64,000 bases of DNA from Pogonophryne albipinna (taxonomy: Eukaryota > Chordata > Actinopteri > Perciformes > Artedidraconidae). The stretch covers positions 1-64,000 of the forward strand of contig JAPTMU010000037.1 of assembly GCA_028583405.1 (NCBI GenBank), read 5' to 3'. Positions 52,392-64,000 of this stretch are shown one piece after another; positions within the stretch are counted from its first letter, which is position 1; every line of letters starts with the position of its first letter. The position numbers and the translations under genes are program-made. A model generated the notes under the pieces. That model saw only the letters and a program-made list of their open reading frames with translations, made no database searches and had not been told where the DNA came from.

Positions 52392-53902
52392 CGCCAGATG
52401 TGGTGTTGTTAATGCGATATGATATCCGAAAAACATTTCAGTTTAGGATGGCTACCCATAATCCCCAGCTATCGTTTGGGACTACAGTCCCGTTGACAAA
52501 CCCCGTGATTAATCTTCAACCTCTGGGATTGGATGTTGGAGTGGCAGCGCGCCAAGGTTACGCCGAGCGTCGAGCTCTTTGAAATGGAACGAAACCACGG
52601 CAGACTATTCAAAACTGGACTCAAACGCCCCCCCAGAAATACACATGCTGGCTATTGTGTTTCGCAACATGTTCTCTATGGCACGTCTCTACTGGGAATT
52701 GTAGTTTTAAAAGACGTTTTCGTTTTTCCAAAAATTAGAAGTTGACAGAATTAAACTGTGTACAGCCCTGGAGGTTTAGGCGATAGGAAACACATTGGTG
52801 TGTACACATTTAAAACATATAATTAATAAATGGGTGAAAATTGCTTGTGTCCATAATGCGCAGCATTAATATATAGCATTAATATATACCCACATGACAG
52901 CTCATTGTTACTTTGTAATTCTACTCTACTATAATTCAGAGGTTAACCTGGTATTTTTACTCCACTACATTTATTTTAGTTACTTTGCAGATTCTGATTA
53001 ATGATGTGAAATATAAACAACCCTTAAAGCAGACTTTAGTTACACCTGAGTAAAATTCAGGGAAAGGTGATTGTCAAGTGCCAACAATCAGGAGAGATAT
53101 TTGATAGTTGGTGCTTGAGAAGACTAAACATTTATCTGCAGAGCTCTATAAAGTATATTAATTACTCGTTATTCTCTACTAATAGTTAATTAAAGACTGT
53201 ATATAATTGCTATGTTTGCACATCCCTTTCAAGATTTCAAGATTTTCTAAGGTTTATTGACATATCATATACACAACTAGTGTAGTTATGCAATGAATGA
53301 AAAACTTGGGTCACAGGTTCCTCAACAGTGCATTACAAGACATCTATCAATATGTGTGTATACCTCCACCATTAAACTGTCACATTCTGCACATTTCTTA
53401 TTCTATCTTCATACATAAGAGTATAATTAATGTGTATAATATCAGTTAAAATAAGTGCTTCAACATAGTTAACATTGCAGGAAAGCAATATATTAGACGT
53501 TAAGTACTTTGTCAGGCTTAATATTTATCTGTAGATAGATATCCCCAAAGCTTTTTTCTTATTTGAAAGAAGACCTTAACCTAAAGTATTCTTTAACGTG
53601 TTAATAAAGGTTAATTAGTTTGTCTGTTTTGCACATCCTCATATTAATATCTTTGTACATCGTGCACTAAACTGTTTTATTGTAGAGATCACTTACAGTA
53701 TCTTCTTGATTTTTTTATATTCTATATTTCTATCAATGACCTTCTACTTTCCCCCTATGAAAGTATATACTCTTAATATTTCTTTCATCAAATAACATTA
53801 TTCAACAAAAATAACATTATTCAACAAAAATAATTCAATAACGTGCTTTAACCACTAGGCGGTGCACACAAGGTACACACAGCATACTAATAATAACTTT
53901 GT
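52392..53902. other. Left part of the centre of the foldback element
   Basis: It contains AATGCGATATGATATCCGAA at 52411-52432, whose inverse complement occurs near 55698-55722, showing that the inverted symmetry once extended further inward. It also contains a perfect ACTACAATTCCCAG on the minus strand and an interspersed repeat tail near 53225-53330. No complete gene was seen. Confidence 0.5.
52692..52705 (-). promoter_or_regulatory. ZNF143/THAP11-type motif ACTACAATTCCCAG
   Basis: The minus strand reads ACTACAATTCCCAGTAGAG. This matches the core of the known ZNF143/THAP11 (SBS) promoter motif. The biological use here is unknown. Confidence 0.4.
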
Positions 53903-54172
53903 ATTATTAGTAGGGCTGTCAGTCGATTAAAATAGTTAATCGCGATTAATCGCAAATTAATCGCACATTTTTGATCTGTTCTAAATGTACCTTAGAGGAA
54001 TATTTTTCAAGTTTTTAATACTCTTATCAACATATGAGTGGACAAATATGCTTTATGCTTATGTTTATTATCATTTGAACAATGACAAATATTCTCATGA
54101 ATATTAAACACAACAACCTCTGAACATTACAAATATTCGCCTCAATTCAACCTGGAACCTCTCTCATACAAT

Positions 54173-54292
<120 letters not shown>

Positions 54293-54574
54293 TGGATCGT
54301 TGGAGCTATGTGCAACTCAAGGCATATGCTCGAACGGGAGCTGCCTGGACGCTGCAATCATGTTGCGCGCACTATCCGTGCTGAGTGTGCTGACTTTTCG
54401 TACAATGTCCCACTGTCTGGCTTCCTGCATAAAGTCAAGTGCTCGGCGCAGTTGTGGCGAAATGTCGCTCCTCTGTTTTCATTTAAACAGCTCCTTATAT
54501 CCGTTAGCGCAGCTAGCTAGCACCAGATGCTAACAACAACAATGCACGTAAGGTCTCTCTCTCGCTCGCTTGGG

Positions 54575-54702
<128 letters not shown>

Positions 54703-55051
54703 CACACACTTATCTGGAGAACATTCCTGAGTAAACCATGTGCGGCCAGCTTTCCAGTCATGTTTCCTCCACACTATCAATTACTATAAAAACATCTTCC
54801 CTCTCTGTACGTTGATTTATTTTTTGCCTGCCGGTGAGCGTGGAAGTGTGGTCTGCCACAAGCGGGCGGCAGGAGCGGGGCTGTCAGCATCAGCTTGTAG
54901 ATGGTATTTTAAACTCGATGCGCTCTGAAACTACGGGGCGGCTGAGGAAAAAAAATACACATGCGTTAACGCGTTAAAATAATTAGTGGCGTTAAATTTT
55001 TTTTGCGTTAACGCGTTATTAACGCGTTAACTTGACAGCCCTAATTATTAG

Positions 55052-56184
55052 TGTAGGACACTTGTGTATAACATCTGAAGATGTGTAGTTTTATTCGTGT
55101 TTTTACATAATTTTACAGGATATTGCTATACTATTTCTCATGCTTTACTTCTATACATTAATATCTGATTTGTAAAACATCACAGAAAGCCATATCCGTC
55201 ATTTAATGGTAAGCTATTGAAATTGTGATTCCATAGATGTGTCTCCCATCACCCAAATCCCCTGACTATTCTCTCAACTCAGTATTTACATTCTTATATT
55301 CAAAGAAAATCAGTAATATCTTTAAAAACTACAAGTCCTTTTCTATCAGCTGTGCACCGTTATGGTGTAAATATAACCTATCTACCAATTGGATCAAATA
55401 TAAAAGTCAGCCGAATTAGTATTGATACTGCAAGGAGACGTATTTTGTGAAAAGAAATGCAAGGTGTTGTTTAATTGTTGATATATTTATGATCCACGTC
55501 ACATATTCAGTTTTGGCGGCAGTTCTCCTGTTTGTCAAAGGTCTTCTCATCAGGGCTCTATAAATAAAGAACTACAGCAGATCTGTAATATTTAATGCAG
55601 CCGAACTGTGTATTACAATTCAGTTATGTGATGACTTCCAAAGAGAAAAGCAAGAACACTCGGAATAAAGTATTATTATTATTTATTTATTTTTTCGGAT
55701 ATCATATCGCATTAACATCATATCCCAACATGCATTGCGGCTAAACATCCAATCAACGAGCTTCAAGCTGAGGATCTTGTGTAATCTGTTCAGTGGGTTT
55801 GTGGTGTGTATCGCTCGAAATGTCCCTTATAGGCCTACGTCTGTTTCCGGTGACTTTATTTACGGCTAAAAAGCCCAAGATTATAGAATTAAACGAATAA
55901 ATAAAAACAAGGATAATTGTGTGTTATTTTTGAGTAAATAAGGAAAAAAAGATTTTCAAAAATACAGATTTCAGTATTTTGAGGCTCTAAGCCCCATTTC
56001 TTTTCCTCACAGACGGGAAAAAAAGTCAGACATTATACGATTTAAAATAAAAAGATAAAACACTGGCATGTAATTTACGTTAGAATAAATAGAATGGTTT
56101 TGAATAATAGATGAGAGTAAAATCTCCGTCACTTTACAGCCCCGCCCACTTTTGGGGAAACCAACGCTGTCATTTGAACGGCGA
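55052..56184. other. Right part of the centre of the foldback element
   Basis: AT-rich sequence. It contains TTCGGATATCATATCGCATT near 55698, the inverse of a left-centre segment. No gene was recognised. Confidence 0.45.
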
Positions 56185-56310
56185 TCAAGCCTGAAGCCAC
56201 AGAGATCTTCTGTTACTGTCCTTTCTTCTTAGAGGAAGTACAGAAACACGTAACTCTGGATTTGTTTTAATGTTTGAGGTGCAATAAACGACACAGCAGC
56301 TTTTTGGCAT
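56185..56310 (-). pseudogene. THAP domain N-terminal half (right arm copy)
   Basis: The minus-strand frame from the ATG at 56310 begins MPKSCCVVYCTSNIKTNPEL and runs RVSVLPLRRKDSNRRSLW, then LQA and a stop. It extends three residues (WLQA) beyond the left copy, and the Trp matches the conserved THAP tryptophan. The rest of the domain and any transposase are missing, or would need a spliced exon that I could not find. Confidence 0.72.
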
Positions 56311-56659
56311 GTTAAAACTATTATTTTCTGTCTCGCTCATGAGAGTAACAGCTGGAGAAATTACAGCCTCGTCTACTGATTTCAAATGTGTGCTCTAAAA
56401 TGATATTTATAAATGACTATTATCATTATTATAAGCAAGACAATAAATGGCAAAGATATGTAGAAAATAAACGTATTTAAGATACGTTCATGAGAAACGT
56501 AACGTGGGAGAAAATATGCTTCTTGAAGATATGTAGAAAATAAACGTATTTGAGATACGTTCAAAACGAACGTAACGTGGGAGAAAATACGTTTCTTGCT
56601 AAACGTAATTGAGAATGCAGTTTAGTTCTGTGGGAACGTAATTTTTAGGAGACAGGGTT

Positions 56660-58375
56660 GGGCAGTTTCATAAACTACTTATGGAAGAAATGTTTTTTAG
56701 ACCACATTAAAGTTGACACAAATGCTCATTCTTGTTCTATGGAGGGAATTTTGCCATTCTCAAAAAGTACACAGTAAAAGTAGTTCATATTATTTGTGCA
56801 AGTAGTCCTAGAAGTACTAAGTACAAACATGGCAGTTTCATAAACTACTTATGGAAGAAATGTTTTTTAGACCACATTAAAGTTGACACAAATGCTCATT
56901 CTTGTTCTCTGGAGAGGACTTTGAAACTCAAATTACTCAAAAGTACACAGTAAAAGTAGTTCATATTATTTGTGCAAGTAGTCCTAGAAGTACTAAGTAC
57001 AAACATGGCAGTTTCATAAACTACTTATGGAAGAAATGTTTTTTAGACCACATTAAAGTTGACACAAATGCTCATTCTTGTTCTCTGGAGAGGACTTTGA
57101 AACTCAAATTACTCAAAAAGTACACAGTAAAAGTAGTTCATATTGTTTGTGCAAGTAGTCCTAGAAGTACTAAGTACAAACATGGCAGTTTCATAAACTA
57201 CTTATGGAAGAAATGTTTTTTAGACCACATTAAAGTTGACAAAAATGCTCATTCTTGTTCTCTGGAGAGGACTTTGAAACTCAAATTACTCAAAAGTACA
57301 CAGTAAAAGTAGTTCATATTATTTGTGCAAGTAGTCCTAGAAGTACTAAGTACAAACATGGCAGTTTCATAAACTACTTATGGAAGAAATGTTTTTTAGA
57401 CCACATTAAATTTGACACAAATGCTCATTCTTGTTCTCTGGAGAGGACTTTGAAACTCAAATTACTCAAAAGTACACAGTAAAAGTAGTTCATATTATTT
57501 GTGCAAGTAGTCCTAGAAGTACTAAGTACAAACATGGCAGTTTCATAAACTACTTATGGAAGAAATGTTTTTTAGACCACATTAAAATTGACACAAATGC
57601 TCATTCTTGTTCTCTGGAGAGGACTTTGAAACTCAAATTACTCAAAAGTACACAGTAAAAGTAGTTCATATTATTTGTGCAAGTAGTCCTAGAAGTACTA
57701 AGTACAAACATGGCAGTTTCATAAACTACTTATGGAAGAAATGTTTTTTAGACCACATTAAAGTTGACACAAATGCTCATTCTTGTTCTCTGGAGAGGAC
57801 TTTGAAACTCAAATTACTCAAAAGTACACAGTAAAAGTAGTTCATATTATTTGTGCAAGTAGTCCTAGAAGTACTAAGTACAAACATGGCAGTTTCATAA
57901 ACTACTTATGGAAGAAATGTTTTTTAGACCACATTAAAGTTGACACAAATGCTCATTCTTGTTCTCTGGAGAGGACTTTGAAACTCAAATTACTCAAAAG
58001 TACACAGTAAAAGTAGTTCATATTATTTGTGCAAGTAGTCCTAGAAGTACTAAGTACAAACATGGCAGTTTAATAAACTACTTATGGAAGAAATGTTTTT
58101 TAGACCACATTAAAGTTGACACAAATGCTCATTCTTGTTCTCTGGAGAGGACTTTGAAACTCAAATTACTCAAAAAGTACACAGTAAAAGTAGTTCATAT
58201 TGTTTGTGCAAGTAGTCCTAGAAGTATTAAGTACAAACATGGCAGTTTCATAAACTACTTATGGAAGAAATGTTTTTTAGACCACATTAAAGTTGACACA
58301 AATGCTCATTCTTGTTCTATGGAGGGAATTTTGCCATTCTCAAAAAGTACACAGTAAAAGTAGTTCATAGTATTT
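56660..58375 (+). repeat. 176-bp tandem repeat array, right arm (about 9-10 copies)
   Basis: This is the reverse complement of the left-arm array, with the same 176-bp period (56902, 57255, 57431, 57607, 57783 and 57959 are equivalent points; two intervals carry one extra A). The first and last copies carry the same variant end (GGAGGGAATTTTGCCATTCT). Confidence 0.95.
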
Positions 58376-58691
58376 GTGCAACAAGTTTATGAAGCAATAA
58401 GTCCTAACATTATTCTCATAAATTACCCTGTTCCTCAATCGCAAATAATATAAATGAACCACATGCCATCCTTTACTTTGAAATCCTCACCGGAAGTGTT
58501 CCTCTGTGGGATTTTCTGTAGCTTTAAAGTAGTCAAATATATAATACTGCACATACGAAACGTCCAGCTTCCCCGGGTTGTTTTTATTGCATTACCGTAA
58601 ACCTGTAACTAATCGCGCACTCGAAATACAGGGGCGGCTGGTTTGACCACGCAAAAGTGAAAGACGGCTGGCTTGACCGCAGTTCACTACA

Positions 58692-59070
58692 GGCACAACA
58701 TTAACCGAGCTAGCAGCCAGAACATAGCAAGTAAACAATATCAGTTTTCAAATCCATGACAATAATTAGGTCTTACCTTGGCTGTTTTGTGATCAAAAGT
58801 TGTGTTCAAAGGAATAAAAACGCTGCTCAAGGTTAATCCAATGTCTCTTGTCACTTTAAAATGATTACTGATAATCAATCCTTTCATTCACGGCAGAAGA
58901 GTAGGCCCAACGATTAACAGTCCGTGGCTTCAGCTGCGGGAGATGCAGTTTACGCATAGCTCCCTCTCCGCAGGCGTAACGTATTTACGTATTTTGAAAC
59001 TGCCACTCGATTCGATTGGCTCTAACGATTCAAAAAATGTGTCAATCACCCAAATCGACCAATGGGTTCC
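58692..59070. other. Sequence between the foldback element and the next transposon
   Basis: Unique sequence without recognised features. Confidence 0.35.
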
Positions 59071-59073
59071 AGA

Positions 59074-59894
59074 TAGGGTTGCCAACCGTCCCGTATTAGC
59101 CGGGACGCCCCGTATTTGAGCCAAAAGGGGCGTGTTCCGTACGGGACTTTGTTTGTCCCGGACTCCCGTGTAAAGGGAAAAAGAAAAAATATTTTCTGTT
59201 TGCGCGCAATGCAGTGTGTCTGGCTGCGTGCCTGTGTGTTTGTGTGCTGTATGCGAAGGGCGCTAGGACCGCTCAGTTGACACGGCAGGCACAATGCTCG
59301 CACGTGTGTGTGTGTGAGATTTTCTCCGGTGGGCCGCGGGCGGTGGGCGCGGCATCATTGTTTGTGTGGCATGTCAGCCTGTTCAGTCGTGTGGGAAAAT
59401 GAGCGCTGCCGGTGGAGGAGGTGATAATGAAAGAGGAGAAGAGAGAGAGGATGTGGTTCTGGGCCCTGGCCCTTCTAAAAAGAAAAGACTTGTGTCTTAC
59501 AACAAACAGTAGGAAGAAAAACACAGTTGGGTAAAGCCCGTGAGTGGAGATCTGTCTCGGGTCTTCTGCACCTTGTGTGGGAGGGAGTTTTCAATAGGTC
59601 ACGGTGGAGAAAACGACCTGAAACAGCATGCTGGCACAGAAATGCACAAGCGACCAACACAAAATAAAGGTGCATCAAATATAACTAAATTATTCGGCAG
59701 TTCAACTGCAGAACAAGACAAAGTTGCTGCATGTGAGGTAACATCAGTGTATCACACAGCTAAGCATGGTTTGAGTTACAACAGCATGGACTGCAGTAAT
59801 AAGCTGGCAAGTGCCATGTTTAGTGATTCGAACACTGCAAAGAAAATGCAATGTGGAAGAACAAAGGCTGAGATGATAACAGCCAATGTGCTTG
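59074..59894 (+). mobile_element. 3'-truncated hAT element
   Basis: The left end TAGGGTTGCCAACCGTCCCG resembles hAT termini. It is followed by a CCCGTATT-rich subterminal region and the start of a transposase gene, which breaks off at about 59894. No right end was found. Confidence 0.6.
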
Positions 59895-59917
59895 GGACTC
59901 CCAGCAGCTTCTACTGA
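59399..59917 (+). pseudogene. hAT transposase N-terminus with premature stop
   Basis: From the ATG at 59399 the frame runs MSAAGGGGDNERGEERGEDV, then LGPGPSKKKRLVSYNKQ, and meets an in-frame TAG at about 59510. After the stop the same frame continues with a zinc-finger-like segment (VFCTLCGREFSIGHGGENDL, KQHAGTEMHKRP) of the type found in BED-like hAT transposases. It also holds AKHGLSYNSMDCSNK and CGRTKAEMITANVL, then leaves the family. It has at least two defects, a nonsense codon and a 3' truncation. Confidence 0.7.
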
Positions 59918-60330
59918 AGCCTTCCGAGTAAATCGCCAGAACGCCGACACCTCCTCATCTCCACCGCTCCCATGTTTTATTTTGTGTTGCCATAAGTTAG
60001 TCTCTCTGCGTTTCTGCGCTGGGCTAATGCTAATGCTAATAATGCTAATAATGCTAATGCGAGGATAATAAAATGGCGGCTTCACAAAACGTTTTGGGAG
60101 TTTTACGGGGCGTGGTTTGCAATCCGCCCAGCCAATCAGAAATATAGCTATTTTCTCACAAGAGAGCCGCACGAAAGTCCCTGCTAGAGAGCAGGGGCTT
60201 TCGTGGGGGTAAAAAGGTTCTCATGAACTAATTTTAGTTCCGGCTCTTTTTGGTGTGAACGCGACAAAAGAGTTCTCATGAACTAAGTTCTAATTAACCT
60301 TTGTGGGAAAAGTACTGCGGTGTGAATGCG
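59895..60330. other. Unclassified repeat-like sequence
   Basis: It contains AATGCTAATGCTAATAATGC repeats and paired segments AAAAGGTTCTCATGAACTAA / AAAGAGTTCTCATGAACTAA with TTTGGTGTGAACGCGAC, which look like a transposon end. I cannot classify it. Confidence 0.4.
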
Positions 60331-60437
60331 CCTATTGGACATCGTATTTCAGGACTCTCCGTCGGAAGATAGTGATCTCGTCACGCATAAAGGGGACAGT
60401 AATGACTCTGATTATGAACCTCCGTCACCGGAAAGGT
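60326..60437 (+). pseudogene. piggyBac-like transposase N-terminal fragment
   Basis: The frame RLLDIVFQDSPSEDSDLVTH, then KGDSNDSDYEPPSPER is an acidic, Ser/Pro-rich start like that of fish piggyBac (PGBD4-type) transposases. A possible donor GAAAG|GTATGT follows. The catalytic part was not found in the window. Confidence 0.45.
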
Positions 60438-60689
60438 ATGTAATCTCTCTGTTTGTATCTATTGCTTATTTATTTGGTGTAAGAGTATTCATCTGTTTCT
60501 ATCTTTTTGTTATTCATTTGGTGTAAGAGTTTATTCATCTATATTAATTTCACACACGTGACAATAACACAACGGCATCCATCTTGTGATATAATGTTCT
60601 TTCACACACTCAACAACAAACACAGAAGATGGATGCCGTTTCTTGTTCTTGAAATAAACAAGACGTATACATGTTGAATTTAACACGGT

Positions 60690-60740
60690 ATTACATTTCA
60701 TTTAGCTGACGCTTTTATCCAAAGCGACTTACAATTATTA
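60690..60740 (+). repeat. Fish-wide repeat motif CATTTAGCTGACGCTTTTATC
   Basis: The segment TTAGCTGACGCTTTTATCCA with AAGCGACTTACAATTATTA is a very common teleost interspersed repeat tail. The exact family is not assigned. Confidence 0.55.
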
Positions 60741-61249
60741 CGTATTATATATATATACACAAATGCATACATAATATGTATATACATATATAAATATATG
60801 ACAGACGGAATATTATTAAATATTGAAAAGATTATATGAACCCCGTCTCACATAATTTACACGGTATACATTTTGAGTGATATCATGTTATTTCACACAC
60901 TCAAAATTGATGTTCTGCTGTTGTTGTAGAGAAATTATTTCTGATTTGAGTTACATTTTTGAAAGTACAAGCCAGAGAATTAATCTATTTATTTTTTCCA
61001 CATTTGTTTTCACAGTGAGGAAGGCGATGAGGAGATGGCTTCTGGATGCCCGAGTATTATGGGGAAGATGCCACCAAGGTCAGGAGGTGCTGCAGGAGGT
61101 GCTCTGATGCTGGCAACAGAAGAAGACACCTGTGTACTGCAGGAAGTGTCAGGTCCCTCTGCTTCACTACCAAAAAGAACTGTTACAGGGCATGGCATGA
61201 CTTACTGGAGTAATACTGTAACATTCAGGGTTTGTATAAAGTTGTATAA
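60741..61249 (+). other. Possible second exon of the piggyBac-like relic
   Basis: After a TTTTCACAG acceptor at about 61016 a frame reads EEGDEEMASGCPSIMGKM, then PPRSGGAAGGALMLATEEDT and continues to about 61210. The composition resembles a transposase N-terminal linker, but I recognise no domain. Confidence 0.25.
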
Positions 61250-61979
61250 ACCCTAACCCTAATTTTTTTTAAATAAATCTGCTCCAGTTAGAGTCAAATG
61301 TTTCCTAAGTTTCCTAATTTTTATTGTGCAAGTAACATGCATCTCATGCAAAGAGGGAACTTCCCACACACACACCGCACAGACACAAACACACTTAATT
61401 ATTTTTTTACAATAATTATTATTATTTTATTTTTTATGGAATGAATACCTATAGTGATAATTAAATGTTATACAATGATTTTTACAGTCTGGTACTTGAA
61501 AAAGGTTAAATGGCACTGATGGAACCAAATGTACCCAAATGTGCCCAAAGCTTAGTCCGCTTGGACCTTTTTTTGCTAAACCTCTCTAAAAAGGTCAATT
61601 CTCACTTGTTTTGCCTCAATCTTGATACAGGGTACTTATTATATGTTATACTTTGGATTCCTAAAGCTTTTAGGCTACTAACCCATCATTCAAGGGTGGT
61701 TTTCACTATAAGTAATGGGTTTTATTTGGGCGGAGACAAGAATTTACACTTTTTGACTACGTTCCATCTGGATTTACTCTGACACTGAAACATCTTTATT
61801 GATTCTGACACTTCTACAACCAAATCACAAATGTGACCTTGCTTTGATAAAAGAAATTATTCATATAACCCTTTTAGAAGTTAAGTTATAGTCCTTTGTT
61901 TTGGGCATGTCATTTTCAAGCCTGAAACCTGAAAAACAGGCTTGGGGCCCCTCCGGTATCATTCGATTGGACTACGCAA

Positions 61980-62620
61980 ATTAGTCATTCGAGACAAAAA
62001 TGTCCACTGCAAAATGCTTTGATAAAAACATTATATTAAAAGGTTTTTTTCACAACTTTTTTGGGTTCAATCTTTAAAGCAACTTCCTCCCTAATAGAAA
62101 ATACCAAAAATGTAATCATTTTCAGGATTTTAACCCTTTAAATGCCATTTTGAAAACATGAAACCGCTGGTTTTTTTCATGATGAAAACAGAAAATGAGT
62201 TATTTTCCAAAAAATACATATCTGGGGACTGGCTCTTTTTTTATAACAGTCTTGGATATGTCAAAGATTAGCAACAAAATGGATTTTTTTGCAATATTAG
62301 TTTTTGCACAAAATCAGATTGAACAAAAAAGTTACAAATTAGTCATTCGGGACAAAAATGTCCACTTCCAAAAACTGCTCTAAAATGACAACAGATTAAT
62401 ATTTTTTTTAACTTTTTGGGGTTAAATCTTTCAATCAACTTCAGTCCTGATCAAAAATACCACATGTTAAATTATGTTCAGGATTTTAACCCTTGAACTG
62501 CCAGTTTGAAAACATGAATTTGACAGAATCAGATTAAACATAAAACTCACACATTAGCCACTCGCGGACAAAAATGTCCCATCCACTCCCATTATAACCA
62601 CATCTTTTGATCTCTACGCC
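61980..62620. repeat. Diverged tandem duplication of about 360 bp with ACAAAAATGTCC motif
   Basis: The order TTAGTCATTCG(A/G)GACAAAA, ATGTCCACT, TTTTCAGGATTTTAACCC(TT), TTTGAAAACATGAA appears at 61980-62163 and again at 62340-62516. A third start lies at about 62550. Confidence 0.7.
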
Positions 62621-62862
62621 ATACCGGTATAAAATCATGCATTTTGTAATGTCAGGGTTTTATATTGGAGGAAAATACTTACATTTGACCTTTTTATTCT
62701 ATATCACCAGATGTGATTTTACCATTGAATTACATGCTTGTCATTTCTTGGTTTCTTTGCCTGTTGTATAATGGGGCCCTGACAGCCATTGGAATACATG
62801 TATGCAACTAATATGATGTTGGTGTGTTGGTATGGATGTGGAAGAGTGGTATCAGCTGAGAA

Positions 62863-62960
<98 letters not shown>
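62863..62960 (+). repeat. (GT)n microsatellite
   Basis: About 98 bp of uninterrupted GT. Confidence 0.97.
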
Positions 62961-62961
<1 letters not shown>

Positions 62962-64000
62962 TGGATGTACAGTGTGTGTGCACAGAGACAACAATATACA
63001 GTAGATTTGGTTTACAGCAAGTCGCAGTTTTCGCCTCATATTTTTCTTTCTTTCTCTCTCTCTCTCACTCCAAAACTCATACACACTCTTACATATTAAA
63101 CCTCCTTATACCTTGTATGTGTGTGAGTGATTGTGTGTGAGAATGAGACAGGAGTAAGTGTGCTCTCATGGCGTTTTGTTTTTCATTTGTGCTGTTTCAT
63201 GTGTCTTTGAGGTAAACAGATGTATGATCTTGACCCAGCTTGACCTCGATGTTTTGAATTGTTTGGAACTTCAAAGTCCTTTGATAATGTCTCTTTAGCA
63301 AACAGACATACACAGCCATACATACACTCCTTGAAGTAAATAAAAACACCTGGCTGCAAATCCAAAGCTTCGTTTGGCTGGATGGTCATTTCATTCCTGT
63401 GATACGCAACAAGCAGTAAGATGAAGAGGAGCTTCTCTGTGGGACAAGAGGTCTCATGCAGCCCGTAACTTCAGCTGCAGGACTCATCCTCTGAAACAGA
63501 AACACCCTGAGAAGGAGAATCTGGTGTGGATCTGAACTGTGCTTGAAAGGAGTCAGCACAAGGATAAAACACTTTTTTGCCAAATAGTTTGCCAAACAGT
63601 TCATTTATCAGATGGGGGCAGAGAAGAAGGAACAATTCTGCCCCGAATCCCACGTTGATACAGAGGAATCGATGAGGTCCTTTGCTGAGGAGGTTGAGGA
63701 GCTGCTGAGGAACTGCTGAGGAACAACAAGATGTTGATGAGGTTGAGATGTATGAAGGACTACAAAACCTTTTGGATGAAAAAAGCCTGATGCTCACTAA
63801 AGTGCTTAGTGATCCCCTCCTCAATCACACCACAAAGGGGATGATAGCACCAGAGATTGCCACAGGAGTAACAAGAATATTCGTTGCGCCGCCACGTGAA
63901 GCCATGCTTAGAGAAATGATCAGATGCTTGTGGTGGAGTCTGATCGTTCTTCGTCTGACCCTTCCCCTGAAAGTGGAGAGGACACAGAGGATCCCATCCC
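62961..64000. other. Unidentified sequence to the window end
   Basis: Short open frames exist on both strands: a minus frame with DSFQAQFRSTPDSPSQGVSV at 63471-63560, and a plus frame from about 63890 ending VVESDRSSSDPSPESGEDTE. They could be transposase pieces or the edge of a gene outside the window. I recognise neither. Confidence 0.3.

Overview
This is a stretch of a ray-finned (teleost, probably percomorph-type) fish nuclear genome. The evidence is multi-exon vertebrate genes with GT-AG introns, very long (GT)n/(CA)n microsatellites, and a dense load of fish-type transposable elements: hAT-like elements with 8-bp target duplications, TTAA-flanked elements, LINE 3' ends, a solo-type LTR and a P-like foldback element. 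It has no prokaryotic character.

Layout. 1-600 is a LINE 3' end. 1117-21296 (+) is the 3' two thirds of grip1 (glutamate receptor-interacting protein). I could place 19 exons encoding PDZ3 to PDZ7; summed with their splice phases they give an uninterrupted 899-residue frame ending in a stop. Its introns hold two oppositely oriented 37-bp minisatellite arrays, a 27-bp array, a 72-bp array and several long (GT)n/(CA)n runs. 21297-25380 is probably a long 3' UTR, with AATAAA at 25360. 25466-26262 is an internally deleted hAT element that keeps a BED zinc-finger ORF; 26463-27827 is a LINE 3' end interrupted by a TTAA-flanked element. 28384-33066 (+) is complete lsm8 (4 exons) with an ETS-type promoter and a 1.4-kb TCTG-type satellite in intron 3. 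35224-35703 (-) is an intronless secreted C-type lectin with EPN and WND calcium/sugar motifs. 35864-38020 may hold a divergent spliced noncoding transcript. 36068-37306 and 38693-40126 are MITE-like elements. 40613-49271 (-) is tymp (thymidine phosphorylase): 9 coding exons, 449 residues, with introns containing two hAT elements with perfect 8-bp duplications, an LTR followed by a whole tRNA-Pro copy, and a 20-bp minisatellite.

49710-58683 is the most unusual object: a nearly 9-kb foldback element with arms of about 2.5-2.7 kb. Each arm carries an array of 176-bp repeats and an inward-facing ORF for the N-terminal half of a THAP domain. The element is flanked by a perfect 8-bp duplication (TCACTACA), and a 1.1-kb hAT element is nested in its centre. 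59074-64000 is a graveyard of other transposon pieces (a hAT transposase pseudogene and a piggyBac-like N-terminus).

The four host genes act independently: synaptic scaffolding, U6 snRNA-binding LSM2-8 ring, secreted lectin, and pyrimidine nucleoside catabolism. Nothing suggests an operon or a joint pathway. All family names rest on recognising protein motifs by eye; no database search was run.
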